Positions 22,618 through 29,984 of a DNA stretch of 29,984 bases are shown in pieces. The notes under the pieces are model-generated. The model saw nothing but the letters and a program-made list of their open reading frames with translations. It ran no database searches and had not been told where the DNA came from. Origin of the DNA: JABFRZ01 sp036376275 (lineage in GTDB: Bacteria; Planctomycetota; UBA1135; GCA-002686595). A program made the position numbers and the translations under genes. How positions within the stretch are numbered: position 1 is the stretch's first letter; each line of letters begins with the position of its first letter. The stretch spans positions 1 through 29,984 of the forward strand of contig DASVAP010000339.1 in NCBI GenBank assembly GCA_036376275.1, in the 5' to 3' direction.

Positions 22618-23619
22618 ATGACCCAGCTCCTCCACGTCGGCCTCGGCCCCCTCGGACAGCGCGTGATCGCCGACCTCGCCGCCCGGCGCCTGGGGCGCGT
22701 GGTGGCCGCCGTGGATCCGGCACCCGAGCTGCGCGGGCGTGACCTCGCCGAGCTCGTGCCGGGCCTGCCGGCGGGCGTGAAGGTGAAAGGGCACCTGGAC
22801 GAGGTCGAGGGCTGGGAGCGCATCCGCTGCGCGGTCGTCACGACGCGCTCGGACCTCGAGCTGTGCATGGACACCTTCCGCGGGCTGCTCGCGCGCGGCT
22901 GCGCCGTGGTCAGCACCTGCGAGGAGCTCGCCTGGCCCTGGCTGCGCCACCCGGTGCTGGCCCAGGAGCTGCACGAGCTCGCCGTGCGCCACGGCGGGCG
23001 CATCGTCGGCACCGGGATCAACCCGGGCTTCCTGATGGACGCCCTGCCGCTCTACGCGACCAGCGTGTGCCAGGCGGTGCGCGCGGTGCGCGTCGAGCGC
23101 ATCCAGGACGCGGCCCGGCGCCGGCTGCCGTTCCAGGAGAAGGTCGGCGTCGGCCTGACGCCGGCCGAGTTCGAGCGGCGGGTCGCGGCGGGGACGCTGC
23201 GCCACGTGGGACTCGGCGAGTCGCTGCACTTCCTGGCGCACTACCTGGGCTGGCGCATCGAGCGCTGGGAGGAGTCGATCGCCCCCGTCCTGGCCGAGCG
23301 CGAGCTTCCCAGCGGTCTCGGGCCGGTGGCGGCCGGCGCCGTGCGCGGGGTGCGCCAGGAGGCGCGCGCCTGGGTCGCGGGGCGGCCGGCGCTCGAGCTC
23401 CTGTTCCAGGCGACGGTCGGGGAGGAGACGCCACGCGACCGCGTGGTGATCGAGGGCGAGCCGCCGGTCGAGCTGCTCATCCCGGGCGGGGTCCACGGCG
23501 ACACCGGCACCTCGGCCCTGGTCCTGAACGTGATCCGCAGCCTGCTGGCGGCCGAGCCGGGGCTGCACACGATGGCCAGCCTCCCGCTCCAGGGCTGCGC
23601 CGCTCCCGAGGGAGCCTGA
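22618..23619 (+). CDS. DapB-like NAD(P)-dependent amino acid dehydrogenase (2,4-diaminopentanoate dehydrogenase-like)
   Basis: 333 aa. Residues 6-13 (VGLGPLGQ) form the Rossmann dinucleotide motif G-x-G-x-x-G. Residues of about 85-105 (GLLARGCAVVSTCEELAWPW) and 123-140 (GGRIVGTGINPGFLMDALP) are typical of the dihydrodipicolinate-reductase-like family that includes 2,4-diaminopentanoate dehydrogenase (Ord). The substrate is not certain; this family outnumbers the cases with known function. A -10-like TAGGAT ends 8 nt before the ATG, which would give a leaderless message. It is divergent from the epimerase gene. Confidence 0.75.
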   Translation: MTQLLHVGLGPLGQRVIADLAARRLGRVVAAVDPAPELRGRDLAELVPGLPAGVKVKGHLDEVEGWERIRCAVVTTRSDLELCMDTFRGLLARGCAVVSTCEELAWPWLRHPVLAQELHELAVRHGGRIVGTGINPGFLMDALPLYATSVCQAVRAVRVERIQDAARRRLPFQEKVGVGLTPAEFERRVAAGTLRHVGLGESLHFLAHYLGWRIERWEESIAPVLAERELPSGLGPVAAGAVRGVRQEARAWVAGRPALELLFQATVGEETPRDRVVIEGEPPVELLIPGGVHGDTGTSALVLNVIRSLLAAEPGLHTMASLPLQGCAAPEGA

Positions 23620-23670
23620 GCGCGCCCGGACACCCCCCCGTTCCCGGCTGCGGCGGGCCTGCGGGGAGGG

Positions 23671-23699
23671 CTGGCAGAAGCGCGGCGCCTGGGTAGATT
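23671..23699 (+). promoter_or_regulatory. candidate sigma-70 promoter and long leader of the RRM gene
   Basis: CTGGCA, 17 nt, TAGATT: four of six matches in each box. The start would give a leader of about 105 nt with a hairpin at 23712-23727 (6-bp stem TGGGGC, 4-nt loop). Such leaders are common for bacterial RRM and cold-shock mRNAs. Confidence 0.4.
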
Positions 23700-23811
23700 C
23701 TCCGCCGTCGGTGGGGCGCGTGCCCCATCGCGTTTCGGCCTGCGCACGCTCTCTCCGCACGGTCGCGAGGAGACTGCGCCAGACCCGGCTCTCGACTCGC
23801 AGCCCCTACAG

Positions 23812-24294
23812 ATGGGAACCAAGCTCTACGTCGGCAACCTGAACTTCACGACCACCGAGGATGCTCTGCGCAAGGCCTTCTCCGAGGGCGGACGCAGCGT
23901 GAAGAGCGTCGCGATCCTCACCAACCCGGAGACCGGCCGCTCGCGCGGCTTCGGCTTCGTCGACATGGGCTCCGAGGCGGACGCGCAGGCCGCGATCCAG
24001 GCCTGGGACGGAGTCGAGCTCGAGGGGCGCTCGCTCAAGGTGAACGAGGCGCGCGAGCGCGTCGGAGGGGGTGGCGGCGGCGGTGGCGCACGCAGTGGTG
24101 GGGGTGGCGGCGGCGCACGCAGCGCTGGCGGATACGGAGGCGGTGGCGGCCAGCGCAGTGGCGGTGGCTACGGCGGCGGTGGCGGTGGCCATGGCGGCGG
24201 AGCGGGCGGTCGCGGTGGCGGCCGGGGCGGCGGACGCGGTGGCGATGGCGGCGGACGCGGCCGCGGACGCGACGATCACGAGGAGCGCTGGTAG
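23812..24294 (+). CDS. glycine-rich RRM RNA-binding protein
   Basis: 160 aa. Residues 1-82 are one RRM: RNP2 is LYVGNL (5-10), RNP1 is RGFGFVDM (45-52), with both aromatic RNA-stacking positions kept. Residues 85-150 are a G-rich tail with R-G-G and G-G-Y-G-G units, ending in the acidic DDHEERW. This is the layout of cyanobacterial Rbp and plant GRP proteins, which bind RNA and are often cold-induced. The tail may drive phase separation. No ribosome site precedes the ATG, and the leader is long and structured, so autoregulation is possible. Confidence 0.93.
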   Translation: MGTKLYVGNLNFTTTEDALRKAFSEGGRSVKSVAILTNPETGRSRGFGFVDMGSEADAQAAIQAWDGVELEGRSLKVNEARERVGGGGGGGGARSGGGGGGARSAGGYGGGGGQRSGGGYGGGGGGHGGGAGGRGGGRGGGRGGDGGGRGRGRDDHEERW

Positions 24295-24302
24295 CCGAGG
24301 GC

Positions 24303-24356
24303 CGGGCGTCGGCGGGCCGTCCGCGCGCGCGCTGCCCCGGCGCGCGCCGACGCCCG
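24303..24356 (+). terminator. large hairpin after the RRM gene
   Basis: A 12-bp perfect outer stem (24303-24314 with 24345-24356) and an inner CGCGCGC stem begin 8 nt past the TAG stop. There is no T-run, but the length and position suit a terminator. Confidence 0.5.
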
Positions 24357-24405
24357 AGCGTGCGCCGGCCCAGGGCTCCGCGGATGGCAGAATGAGCCGC
24401 CCGCG

Positions 24406-25224
24406 ATGACGCTCGACAAGAACCCGCAGGCCGAGCAGATGGCGCACGAGTCGATGGTGCGCAACCTGGCTGCCCAGGCCGAAGCGATCTGGCCCCAGGA
24501 GCGCCCGCTCCTCGCGCGCTACCGCCTGCCGGAGCGCGCGCGCATCCTCGACGTCGGCTGCGGCACGGGCGAGCTCGTGCGCCGGCTGGCGGAGCTCTAC
24601 CCCGCGGCCACGGTGCTCGGGGTCGACCTGCACGAGCCGCACCTCGCCCTGGCGCGCGAGCGGAGCCGTGCGCTCGGCGCGCGCGTCCAGTACCAAGGCG
24701 GCGACGCCTTCGCGCTCGACCTGCCGGAGAAGGCCTTCGACCTCGTCCTGTGCCGGCACATGCTCCAGGCCGTGCCCGGGCCCGAGCGCGTCCTGGCCGA
24801 GATGAAGCGCGTGGCCCGCCCCGGCGGCTGGCTGCACGTCGCGGCCGAGGACTACGGCATGATCCACTGCCATCCCTGCGCGGTGGACGCGGATCGCTTC
24901 TGGCGCGAAGGGCCGATCACGCTCGGCGCGCGGACCGGCACGGACCTCTTCGGCGGACGCAAGGCCTACCACTGGATGCACGCGCTGGGGCTGAGCGAGA
25001 TCCGCGTCGATCACGCCGTGCTCGACACCGTGCGCGTCGAGCGGCGCCTGCTGGTCGAGATCCTCGAGGCCTGGCGCGACGGCTACACCGACGTGATCGC
25101 GGCCCACAGCGACCTCTCGCGCGCCGAGGTCGCGCGCAGCTTCGAGGCGATCGTCGCCGCCTTCCGCGATCCCGCCGCCTACGGCGTGTGGTTCCTGCCG
25201 ATCGTGAGCGGGCGCGTGCCCTGA
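24406..25224 (+). CDS. class I SAM-dependent methyltransferase
   Basis: 272 aa. Motif I is ILDVGCGTGELVRRL (47-61); the acidic end of strand 2 is VLGVDLHEPHLALARERS; motif post-I/II is AFDLVLCRHMLQAVPGPERV; and RVARPGGWLHVAAED is motif III. The C-terminal 110 residues are helical and specific to this protein, with H-x-H-P residues near 150 that could bind metal or substrate. The substrate is unknown. It lies 13 nt before the Rieske gene with no terminator, so the two are probably co-transcribed. No ribosome site is visible. Confidence 0.85.
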   Translation: MTLDKNPQAEQMAHESMVRNLAAQAEAIWPQERPLLARYRLPERARILDVGCGTGELVRRLAELYPAATVLGVDLHEPHLALARERSRALGARVQYQGGDAFALDLPEKAFDLVLCRHMLQAVPGPERVLAEMKRVARPGGWLHVAAEDYGMIHCHPCAVDADRFWREGPITLGARTGTDLFGGRKAYHWMHALGLSEIRVDHAVLDTVRVERRLLVEILEAWRDGYTDVIAAHSDLSRAEVARSFEAIVAAFRDPAAYGVWFLPIVSGRVP

Positions 25225-25237
25225 CTCCCCCACCGCC

Positions 25238-26338
25238 ATGGACCTCGCCCACGAGCTCGCGCGCTTCCGCACCGACCTCCCGATCGAGGCGGCCGCGACG
25301 CCGCCGGCCTCCTGGTACACGCGCCCGGAGATCCTGGCGCGCGAGGGCGAGACCGTCTTCCGCCGCTCGTGGCAGTACGCCTGCCCCGCGGACCGCGTGG
25401 CGACGCCGGGGAGCTACGTGCGCGTCGACGTGCTCGAGGACAGCTACCTGGTGATCCGCGACGCGAAGGGCGTGCTGCACGCGCTCTCGAACGTGTGCCG
25501 GCACCACGCGGCGCAGCTCCTGGAGGGCTCCGGCTGCGTCGAGCGCCTGGTGTGCCCGTACCACGGCTGGACCTACGAGCTGGACGGGCGCCTGCGCTCG
25601 GCCCCGAACATGGGCCCGCAGAAGGACTTCGACCGCAAGCGCTTCCGCCTCCCGGAGGCGCCGGTGGAGGTCTGGGGGCCGCTCGTGTTACTCCATCCGG
25701 GGACGCCGACTCGATCCGTGGCCGAGGAGCTCGCCCCGCTGGCGGCGATGCTGGCGGACTTCGGGCTGCAGGACCTGCGCCACGTCCACCGCCGACGCTA
25801 TCCGATCCGCTGCAACTGGAAGGTCTTCGCCGACAACTACCTGGACGGTGGCTATCACGTGGCGCACCTGCACAAGGGCCTGGCGGGCCAGCTCGAGATG
25901 GGCGCCTACCGCACGGAGCTGTTCGAGCGCTTCAACGTCCAGTCCTGCCCCAGCGCCGGCGACGCCCAGTTCCACGGGCGCGATTTCCGCGCGCGCATCG
26001 GCCGCGGCGCGCTCTACGCCTGGATCCACCCGAACCTGATGCTCAACCGCTACGGCCCGATCCTCGACACGAACTGGGTCGTGCCGCTGGGCGTCGACCG
26101 CTGCGAGGTCGTTTTCGACTACTGGTTCGCCGCCGGCGAGGGCGAGGACGCGCGCCGCTTCATCGAGGCCAGCCTCGAGGCCAGCGACGACGTGCAGCAG
26201 GAGGACGTGGCGATCTGCGAGTCCGTGCAGCGCGGCGTCTCCTCGCGCAGCTACGACACCGGCCGCTACGCGCGCAGCGAGACCGGCATGTACCAGTTCC
26301 ACCGCCTGCTGGCGGAGGACCTGCGGGCGGGGACGTAG
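25238..26338 (+). CDS. Rieske non-haem iron oxygenase alpha subunit, choline-monooxygenase-like
   Basis: 366 aa. The Rieske [2Fe-2S] ligands are C87-x-H89 and C106-x2-H109 (NVCRHH ... CPYHGW). The catalytic iron site is DNYLDGGYHVAHLHKGL (199-215) with H207 and H212. This N-Y-L-D-G-G-Y-H-V form is characteristic of choline monooxygenase and related quaternary-amine oxygenases. A late QQEDVAICESVQRGVSS block supplies the third ligand region. The enzyme needs a separate reductase, which is not in the window. Glycine betaine or another methylated amine is a possible substrate; pairing with a methyltransferase is suggestive only. Confidence 0.9.
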   Translation: MDLAHELARFRTDLPIEAAATPPASWYTRPEILAREGETVFRRSWQYACPADRVATPGSYVRVDVLEDSYLVIRDAKGVLHALSNVCRHHAAQLLEGSGCVERLVCPYHGWTYELDGRLRSAPNMGPQKDFDRKRFRLPEAPVEVWGPLVLLHPGTPTRSVAEELAPLAAMLADFGLQDLRHVHRRRYPIRCNWKVFADNYLDGGYHVAHLHKGLAGQLEMGAYRTELFERFNVQSCPSAGDAQFHGRDFRARIGRGALYAWIHPNLMLNRYGPILDTNWVVPLGVDRCEVVFDYWFAAGEGEDARRFIEASLEASDDVQQEDVAICESVQRGVSSRSYDTGRYARSETGMYQFHRLLAEDLRAGT

Positions 26339-26352
26339 CCAGCGGCCCGCCA

Positions 26353-26369
26353 GCCCGGAGAAACCGGGC
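26353..26369 (+). terminator. hairpin after the Rieske gene
   Basis: GCCCGG stem with a 5-nt AGAAA loop, 14 nt past the stop, followed by GC-rich repeats. No T-tract. Confidence 0.35.
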
Positions 26370-26460
26370 CGGACCCGACACCGGCCGAGGCCCCGGCCGT
26401 CCTCGGGGCATGGCCTTCGCCTCGCGCTCCGGCCGGCTCGGCCCCGCCTTCGCCTTCGGC

Positions 26461-26502
26461 TTGCCCCTGGCCCGCGCTCGCGATAGCATCGTTATCGATG
26501 CT
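26461..26502 (+). promoter_or_regulatory. toxin-antitoxin promoter with overlapping palindromic operator
   Basis: TTGCCC (26461-26466), 17 nt, TAGCAT (26484-26489) is a good sigma-70 match. AGCATCG-TTAT-CGATGCT (26485-26502) is a perfect 7-bp dyad over the -10 box, as expected for autorepression by a Phd/YefM antitoxin-toxin complex. The site stands out as locally AT-richer. Confidence 0.7.
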
Positions 26503-26533
26503 TTAAAGGTGCTCTCGGCGGAGGCCCACGACC

Positions 26534-26839
26534 ATGATCCAGCCCAGCGACATCCACACCCTGACCGAGTTCAAGCGCGACAGCTCCGCGGTCCTGGAGC
26601 GTCTGGAGTCCTCGCGGCGCCCGCAGGTCCTGACGGTGGACGGGCGCGCGAGGGTGGTGCTCCTCGGCGTGGAGGCCTTCGAGGGCCTGATGGCCCTGGT
26701 GGATCGGGCGGAGACCCTGGAGGGGATCCGACGGGGACTGGAGGACGAGAAGGCCGGGAGGACCGTGCCGCTCGAGCAGGCCATGGCCGAGATCCGCAAG
26801 CGGATCCGGCGCCACGGGAAGCGGCCGAGGTCCGCCTGA
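26534..26839 (+). CDS. Phd/YefM-type antitoxin
   Basis: 101 aa. Residues 1-50 (DIHTLTEFKRDSSAVLERLE, then RRPQVLTVDGRARVVLLGVEAFE) have the Phd/YefM DNA-binding fold: a short S/T-x-F-K-R-D helix, the R-x-P-x-x-L-T-x-x-G-R hairpin, and V-V-L-L. The charged helical C-terminus (about 60-101) would wrap the toxin. GGAGG lies 9 nt upstream of the ATG. The palindromic operator just upstream fits autoregulation. It overlaps the toxin by 4 nt. Confidence 0.88.
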   Translation: MIQPSDIHTLTEFKRDSSAVLERLESSRRPQVLTVDGRARVVLLGVEAFEGLMALVDRAETLEGIRRGLEDEKAGRTVPLEQAMAEIRKRIRRHGKRPRSA

Positions 26840-27180
26840 CACGGACGGCGCAGGAAGATCTCGTTCGAATCGCTGCCTGGATCACCGCGGAGGGAGGAGT
26901 CCGTGATGGAGAGCGCTGGACCGCGAGGACGGTGAGCACCCTGGCATCGCTCGCCTTCCTCCCGCAGCGCTGCCCGATCGCCCCCGAGAACTGCGAGTTC
27001 GAGTCGCGCGGAATCCGGCACCTGCTCCTCGGTGAATACCGCGCGATCTTCCGCATCACGGGCTGGGGAGTGCTCGTCCTGCACGTGCGCCATGGACACC
27101 GCAGGCCAGCTACGCGTCAAGAACTGGGAATGCCACTGGAGACTCCCGACCCGACGTCGGGTGAGATTACAGGAGATTAG
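26836..27180 (+). CDS. RelE/ParE-family toxin with probable CTG start
   Basis: About 114 aa. TRTAQEDLVRIAAWI is the first helix, RGIRHLLLGEYRAIFRI and VLVLHVRHGHRRP are the beta-strand core, with the R-H-x-R positions expected in this family. The frame is continuous with upstream sequence but contains no ATG, GTG or TTG before the helix. The only NTG is the CTG at 26836, which overlaps the antitoxin stop (CTGA) and has GAGG 5 nt upstream. Starting there trims the first strand by about two residues. The last 20 residues after RQELG are an unusual tail. It may inhibit translation (RelE type) or gyrase (ParE type). Confidence 0.75.
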   Translation: MTRTAQEDLVRIAAWITAEGGVRDGERWTARTVSTLASLAFLPQRCPIAPENCEFESRGIRHLLLGEYRAIFRITGWGVLVLHVRHGHRRPATRQELGMPLETPDPTSGEITGD

Positions 27181-27230
27181 GGCGGCACGGCCCTCCCCAT
27201 CCGGAGGAGCGGCGGCAGCATGTCGCGCCC

Positions 27231-29420
27231 GTGATCGCCGTCGCTCCCTTGCTCGCGCTGGCCTGGACCCCGGCCCAGGAGGTCGAACGCCCCACGGCGC
27301 GCGTGACGCGCACCGAGACGCCGCCGCACATCGACGGACGGCTCGACGACCCGGTGTGGCTGCAGGCCGAGACGATCGGCGAGCTGGTGCAGATCGAGCC
27401 CGACGAGGGCGTGCGGCCGAGCGAGTCGACCGAGATCCGCTTCCTCTACGACGCCGACCACCTGTACATGGCGGTGCGCTGCTTCGACCGCGAGCCGGAG
27501 GAGATCCTGGTCCTGACCCGTGAGCGCGACGCCCTGCTCGAGGACGACGACCGGGTCGAGATCGTCTTCGACACCTTCCTCGACCGCCGCAACGCCTTCT
27601 TCTTCCAGATCAACGCCGGCGGCTCGAAGGGCGACGCGCTGATCACGAACAACGGCGCGAACTTCAACAAGCCCTGGGACGGGCTGTGGGAGGGCAAGGC
27701 GGCGATCGACGCACAGGGCTGGACGGCGGAGCTGGCGCTGCCCTTCAAGACCCTCAACTTCCGCGAGGGCGGTCCGCGCTGGGGCTTCAACATCCAGCGC
27801 CACATCGGGCGCAAGCGCGAGGAGGCGCGCTGGGCCAGCGCGAGCCGCGACCGGAACCTTTTCAACATCTACCACGCGGGCGACCTGGTCGGCTTCGAGG
27901 GGATCCGCCAGGGCATCGGCCTGGACGTCGTGCCGTTCTTCACCTCGCGCTGGGAGAACGACCGCGAGCAGGGCGACAAGACCCTGCTCGGCGAACCGGG
28001 CTTCGACCTCTTCTACAAGCTCATCCCGAGCCTGACCTTCAGCCTGACGGTCAACACCGACTTCGCCGAGACCGAGGTCGACGCGCGCCAGATCGACCTC
28101 TCGCGCTTCGACCTCTTCTTCCCCGAACGGCGCGACTTCTTCCTGCAGGACGCGGGGCTGTTCGAGTTCGGGCTCAACAACGCGGGCGGCGGCGGCGACC
28201 GCACGCTGATCCCCTTCTTCAGCCGCCGCATCGGGCTCTCGTCCGACGGCGAGGAGATCCCGATCCTGGCCGGGGCCAAGCTGACCGGACGCGCCGGGGA
28301 CTACGGGATCGGCGTGCTGGACGTGCAGACCGACGAGCTGGACGAGCTCGACCCGCAGAACCTCTTCGCGGGGCGCGTCACGCGCAACTTCGGGCGCCAG
28401 TCGACCCTGGGCGTGATCGCCACGCGCGGCGACCCGGAGGGCGAGCGCGACAACGTCGTCTACGGCACGGACGCGGTCTACCGCACCAGCGACTGGGCCG
28501 GCGACCAGGACCTGATCTCGACCGTCTTCTTCCTGCGCTCCGAAGGCGAGGAGCTGGCCGGCGGGCAATCCTCCTACGGCCTCGACCTGCGCGCGCCCAG
28601 CGACCTGTGGAGCTGGAACCTGGGCGCGATCGAGATCCAGCGCGGCTTCCAGCCCGAGCTCGGCTTCGTGCCGCGGCGCGACGTGCGCCGCTACCGCGGC
28701 AGCCTGGTCTGGTCCCCGCGCCCGGGCTGGCGCGGCGTGCGCCAGCTCGAGCTCGGCGTCGGCTCGGTGCTGTGGGCGGACGACACGCCGGACCCGGGCG
28801 ACCTCGGCGGCGCGCAGGAGACCTGGGAGACCGAGTTCCAGCCGCTCGGGATCGAGCTGGAGTCGGGCGACCAGCTCTCGCTCGTGGTGGTGAACACGCA
28901 GGACGAGCTGGAGCAGGACTTCGACATCTTCGAGGACCCCGACGACGGCACGGTCGTCACGGTGCCCCCGGGCCAGTACGAGTACTGGCGCCCGAGCCTG
29001 CGCTTCGGCTCCGGCACGCAGCGCGACCTCGCGCTGGAGCTCGAGACCAGCGTGGGCGACTACTTCGACGGCGACCGCCTGGCCTACGAGATCGGCCTGG
29101 CCTGGCGTCCGGGGCCGCTCTTCAACGGCGCGGTCGAGTACATCCGCAACGACATCTCGCTCCCCGACGGCGACTTCGTGACCCAGCTCGCCAGCCTGCG
29201 CGCCAACGTCTCCTTCGCGCCCGAGCTGTCGTGGAACAACTTCGTGCAGTGGAGCACCGACGAGGACACGCTCGGCTTCCAGTCGCGTCTGCGCTGGATC
29301 CCCGTGCCGCAGCAGGAGGTGTTCCTGGTCTTCGAGCAGGAGCAGGCGAGCGACTCGAGCTCCTCCGCGCCGCTGTTCCAGGAGCTCGCCTTCAAGATCA
29401 CCTACGCGCTCCGCTTCTAG
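27231..29420 (+). CDS. CBM9/DUF5916-type outer-membrane protein
   Basis: 729 aa, GTG start. After a short hydrophobic N-terminus (AVAPLLALAWTPAQ) comes a CBM9-like domain (PPHIDGRLDDPVWLQAETIG, EIRFLYDADHLYMAVRC, AFFFQINAGGSKGDALITNN, about 30-215). The DUF5916-like part follows, with VNTDFAETEVDARQIDLSRF, then DLFFPERRDFFLQDAGLFEF (about 285-315). The rest alternates in barrel-like strands and ends in A-L-R-F, the C-terminal Phe of outer-membrane barrels. Its function is unknown in the family, perhaps glycan or hydrolase-related at the surface. The signal peptide has no positive charge in this frame. A five-codon ATG reading MSRP ends in TGA overlapping the GTG. Confidence 0.85.
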   Translation: MIAVAPLLALAWTPAQEVERPTARVTRTETPPHIDGRLDDPVWLQAETIGELVQIEPDEGVRPSESTEIRFLYDADHLYMAVRCFDREPEEILVLTRERDALLEDDDRVEIVFDTFLDRRNAFFFQINAGGSKGDALITNNGANFNKPWDGLWEGKAAIDAQGWTAELALPFKTLNFREGGPRWGFNIQRHIGRKREEARWASASRDRNLFNIYHAGDLVGFEGIRQGIGLDVVPFFTSRWENDREQGDKTLLGEPGFDLFYKLIPSLTFSLTVNTDFAETEVDARQIDLSRFDLFFPERRDFFLQDAGLFEFGLNNAGGGGDRTLIPFFSRRIGLSSDGEEIPILAGAKLTGRAGDYGIGVLDVQTDELDELDPQNLFAGRVTRNFGRQSTLGVIATRGDPEGERDNVVYGTDAVYRTSDWAGDQDLISTVFFLRSEGEELAGGQSSYGLDLRAPSDLWSWNLGAIEIQRGFQPELGFVPRRDVRRYRGSLVWSPRPGWRGVRQLELGVGSVLWADDTPDPGDLGGAQETWETEFQPLGIELESGDQLSLVVVNTQDELEQDFDIFEDPDDGTVVTVPPGQYEYWRPSLRFGSGTQRDLALELETSVGDYFDGDRLAYEIGLAWRPGPLFNGAVEYIRNDISLPDGDFVTQLASLRANVSFAPELSWNNFVQWSTDEDTLGFQSRLRWIPVPQQEVFLVFEQEQASDSSSSAPLFQELAFKITYALRF

Positions 29421-29434
29421 GACCCGCGCGGGTC
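29421..29434 (+). terminator. palindrome directly after the DUF5916 stop
   Basis: GACCCGCGCGGGTC is a 14-nt perfect dyad starting on the base after TAG. The stem is short and has no T-tract, so it is a weak call. The next 200 nt up to the small Pro-rich gene show no other gene. Confidence 0.3.
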
Positions 29435-29640
29435 AGCCCGCCCGGCGGACCGGTGCGCGGACCCCGAGGCCTCCTCCGCGATCCTGGAGCCCGTTCCCAA
29501 GCGCCCTGGCGACAACGGCTTGCGACGTCCGCCCTGGGCCCCATTCCAAGCCGCGCGCGGGCATCCTAGCGTCCCAGGGGTCGCCCGCGCGTCCGTCGAC
29601 GTTCGCCGGAGCCGTGCGACACATCTCTGGTCACACTTCC

Positions 29641-29802
29641 ATGTCACCCGATCCCAAGCAGAAGCCCGGTCAGCCTGCCCACACCGCTCCCTCGAAGCCC
29701 TCGACGCCGCCGCCCGCCGGCAAGCCTGCGCAGCCCCACCAGGCCCCGCAGCACCACCCCGGCAGCCCGGCGCCGAAGTTCACCGATCCGAAGAAGAAGT
29801 AG
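29641..29802 (+). CDS. small proline/lysine-rich protein
   Basis: 53 aa, about one-third proline, with Lys, Gln, His and Ala; it begins MSPDPKQKPGQPAH and ends FTDPKKK. No membrane segment or fold is predicted; it is likely disordered. The frame also has an ATG at 29614, but I see no better ribosome site there. It is followed by a good terminator hairpin, which supports a real transcription unit. The function is unknown. Confidence 0.5.
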   Translation: MSPDPKQKPGQPAHTAPSKPSTPPPAGKPAQPHQAPQHHPGSPAPKFTDPKKK

Positions 29803-29832
29803 AGCACCGCTCGAGTGCGCTGCGAGCGCGCG

Positions 29833-29862
29833 GACGCCGGCGAAGAGCCGGCGTCTCCCTTT
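29833..29862 (+). terminator. intrinsic terminator after the small Pro-rich gene
   Basis: 9-bp stem GACGCCGGC with its complement and a 5-nt GAAGA loop, followed by TCTCCCTTT. It is the best match to a classical intrinsic terminator in the window. It could serve the plus strand and lies between converging genes. Confidence 0.65.
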
Positions 29863-29894
29863 CCGGAGGAGCGGGTGGCCTTCCCCTCGGGCGG

Positions 29895-29984
29895 CTACCG
29901 CGCCCCGCGCGCGCCGTCGTCCGCGCTGTCCGGCAGGCACATCAGGGTCTGCAGCCCGACCAGGCAGGTCTTCGCCACGCCCCC
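29895..29984 (-). CDS. C-terminal end of an unidentified gene, cut by window edge
   Basis: An open minus-strand frame enters from the right edge for 29 codons (containing KTCLVGLQTLMCLPDS) and stops at TAG 29897-29895. Third positions are all G or C. It converges with the small Pro-rich gene across the terminator. It is too short to identify. Confidence 0.4.
   Translation of the reverse strand, partial: GGVAKTCLVGLQTLMCLPDSADDGARGAR

Noticed and set aside
24061..24280. Tandem GGCGGT-like repeats as a satellite or CRISPR-like array
   Set aside because: They encode the glycine-rich tail of the RRM protein in frame; units are irregular, with no spacers.
1..29984. tRNA, rRNA, CRISPR array, complete IS or prophage genes
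   Set aside because: I saw no clover-leaf with T-loop GTTCGA at a proper end, no rRNA signature, no regular repeat-spacer series, and no transposase or integrase motif. A tRNAscan or CRISPR search was not possible here.

Overview
This window comes from a very GC-rich (about 70% or more by eye) diderm, flagellated bacterium. The L-ring and P-ring genes (flgH, flgI) and a probable outer-membrane barrel protein show an outer membrane. High GC, strongly divergent and enlarged hook proteins, a glycine-rich RRM protein, a DUF5916-type protein and many non-ATG or overlapping starts would fit a marine Planctomycetota lineage. That placement is inference; Myxococcota, Gemmatimonadota or similar groups are not excluded.

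Positions 1-15717 are a flagellar rod/hook region read on the minus strand. Transcription appears to start at two near-identical sigma-54 (-24/-12) promoters. One, at 15732-15746, drives fliK-flgD-flgE. The other, at 11777-11791, drives an eleven-gene unit: flgF, flgG, flgA, flgH, flgI, flgJ (rod-binding domain only), flgN, flgK, flgL, a 100-aa unknown protein and a GNAT acetyltransferase. Most junctions are 4-nt or 1-nt overlaps or gaps under 20 nt. After two hairpins comes a separate unit with a sigma-28-like -10 box in front of a FlgM-like anti-sigma factor. It is followed by a doubtful 62-codon ORF and a CheX-like protein cut by the window edge. This is the usual class II (sigma-54) then class III (sigma-28) flagellar hierarchy. 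The flgF-flgG gap carries an approximately 176-bp palindromic MITE-like element flanked by CTAG. The 572-bp gap between the two hook operons holds several large inverted repeats.

Positions 15999-22524 hold an ankyrin-repeat lipoprotein gene (minus), trmB with a long C-terminal extension (plus), and a minus-strand stress/light cluster: a TIGR01777-type epimerase fused to an SRPBCC domain, a class II-like photolyase, a hemerythrin-like protein and a universal stress protein.

Positions 22618-29802 are on the plus strand: a DapB-like dehydrogenase, a glycine-rich RRM RNA-binding protein with a structured leader, a SAM methyltransferase with a choline-monooxygenase-like Rieske oxygenase, a Phd/RelE-type toxin-antitoxin pair with a clear operator, a large CBM9/DUF5916 outer-membrane protein, and a small proline-rich protein. 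The C-terminal end of a minus-strand gene enters at the right edge. I found no tRNA, rRNA, CRISPR array or complete insertion sequence.

The most notable signals are: the paired sigma-54 promoters placed so close to their start codons that the mRNAs would be nearly leaderless; stop codons embedded in the 5' arms of long hairpins at the ends of three flagellar transcription units; the CTAG-flanked palindrome inside the flagellar operon; and a toxin gene whose only plausible start is a CTG overlapping the antitoxin stop.
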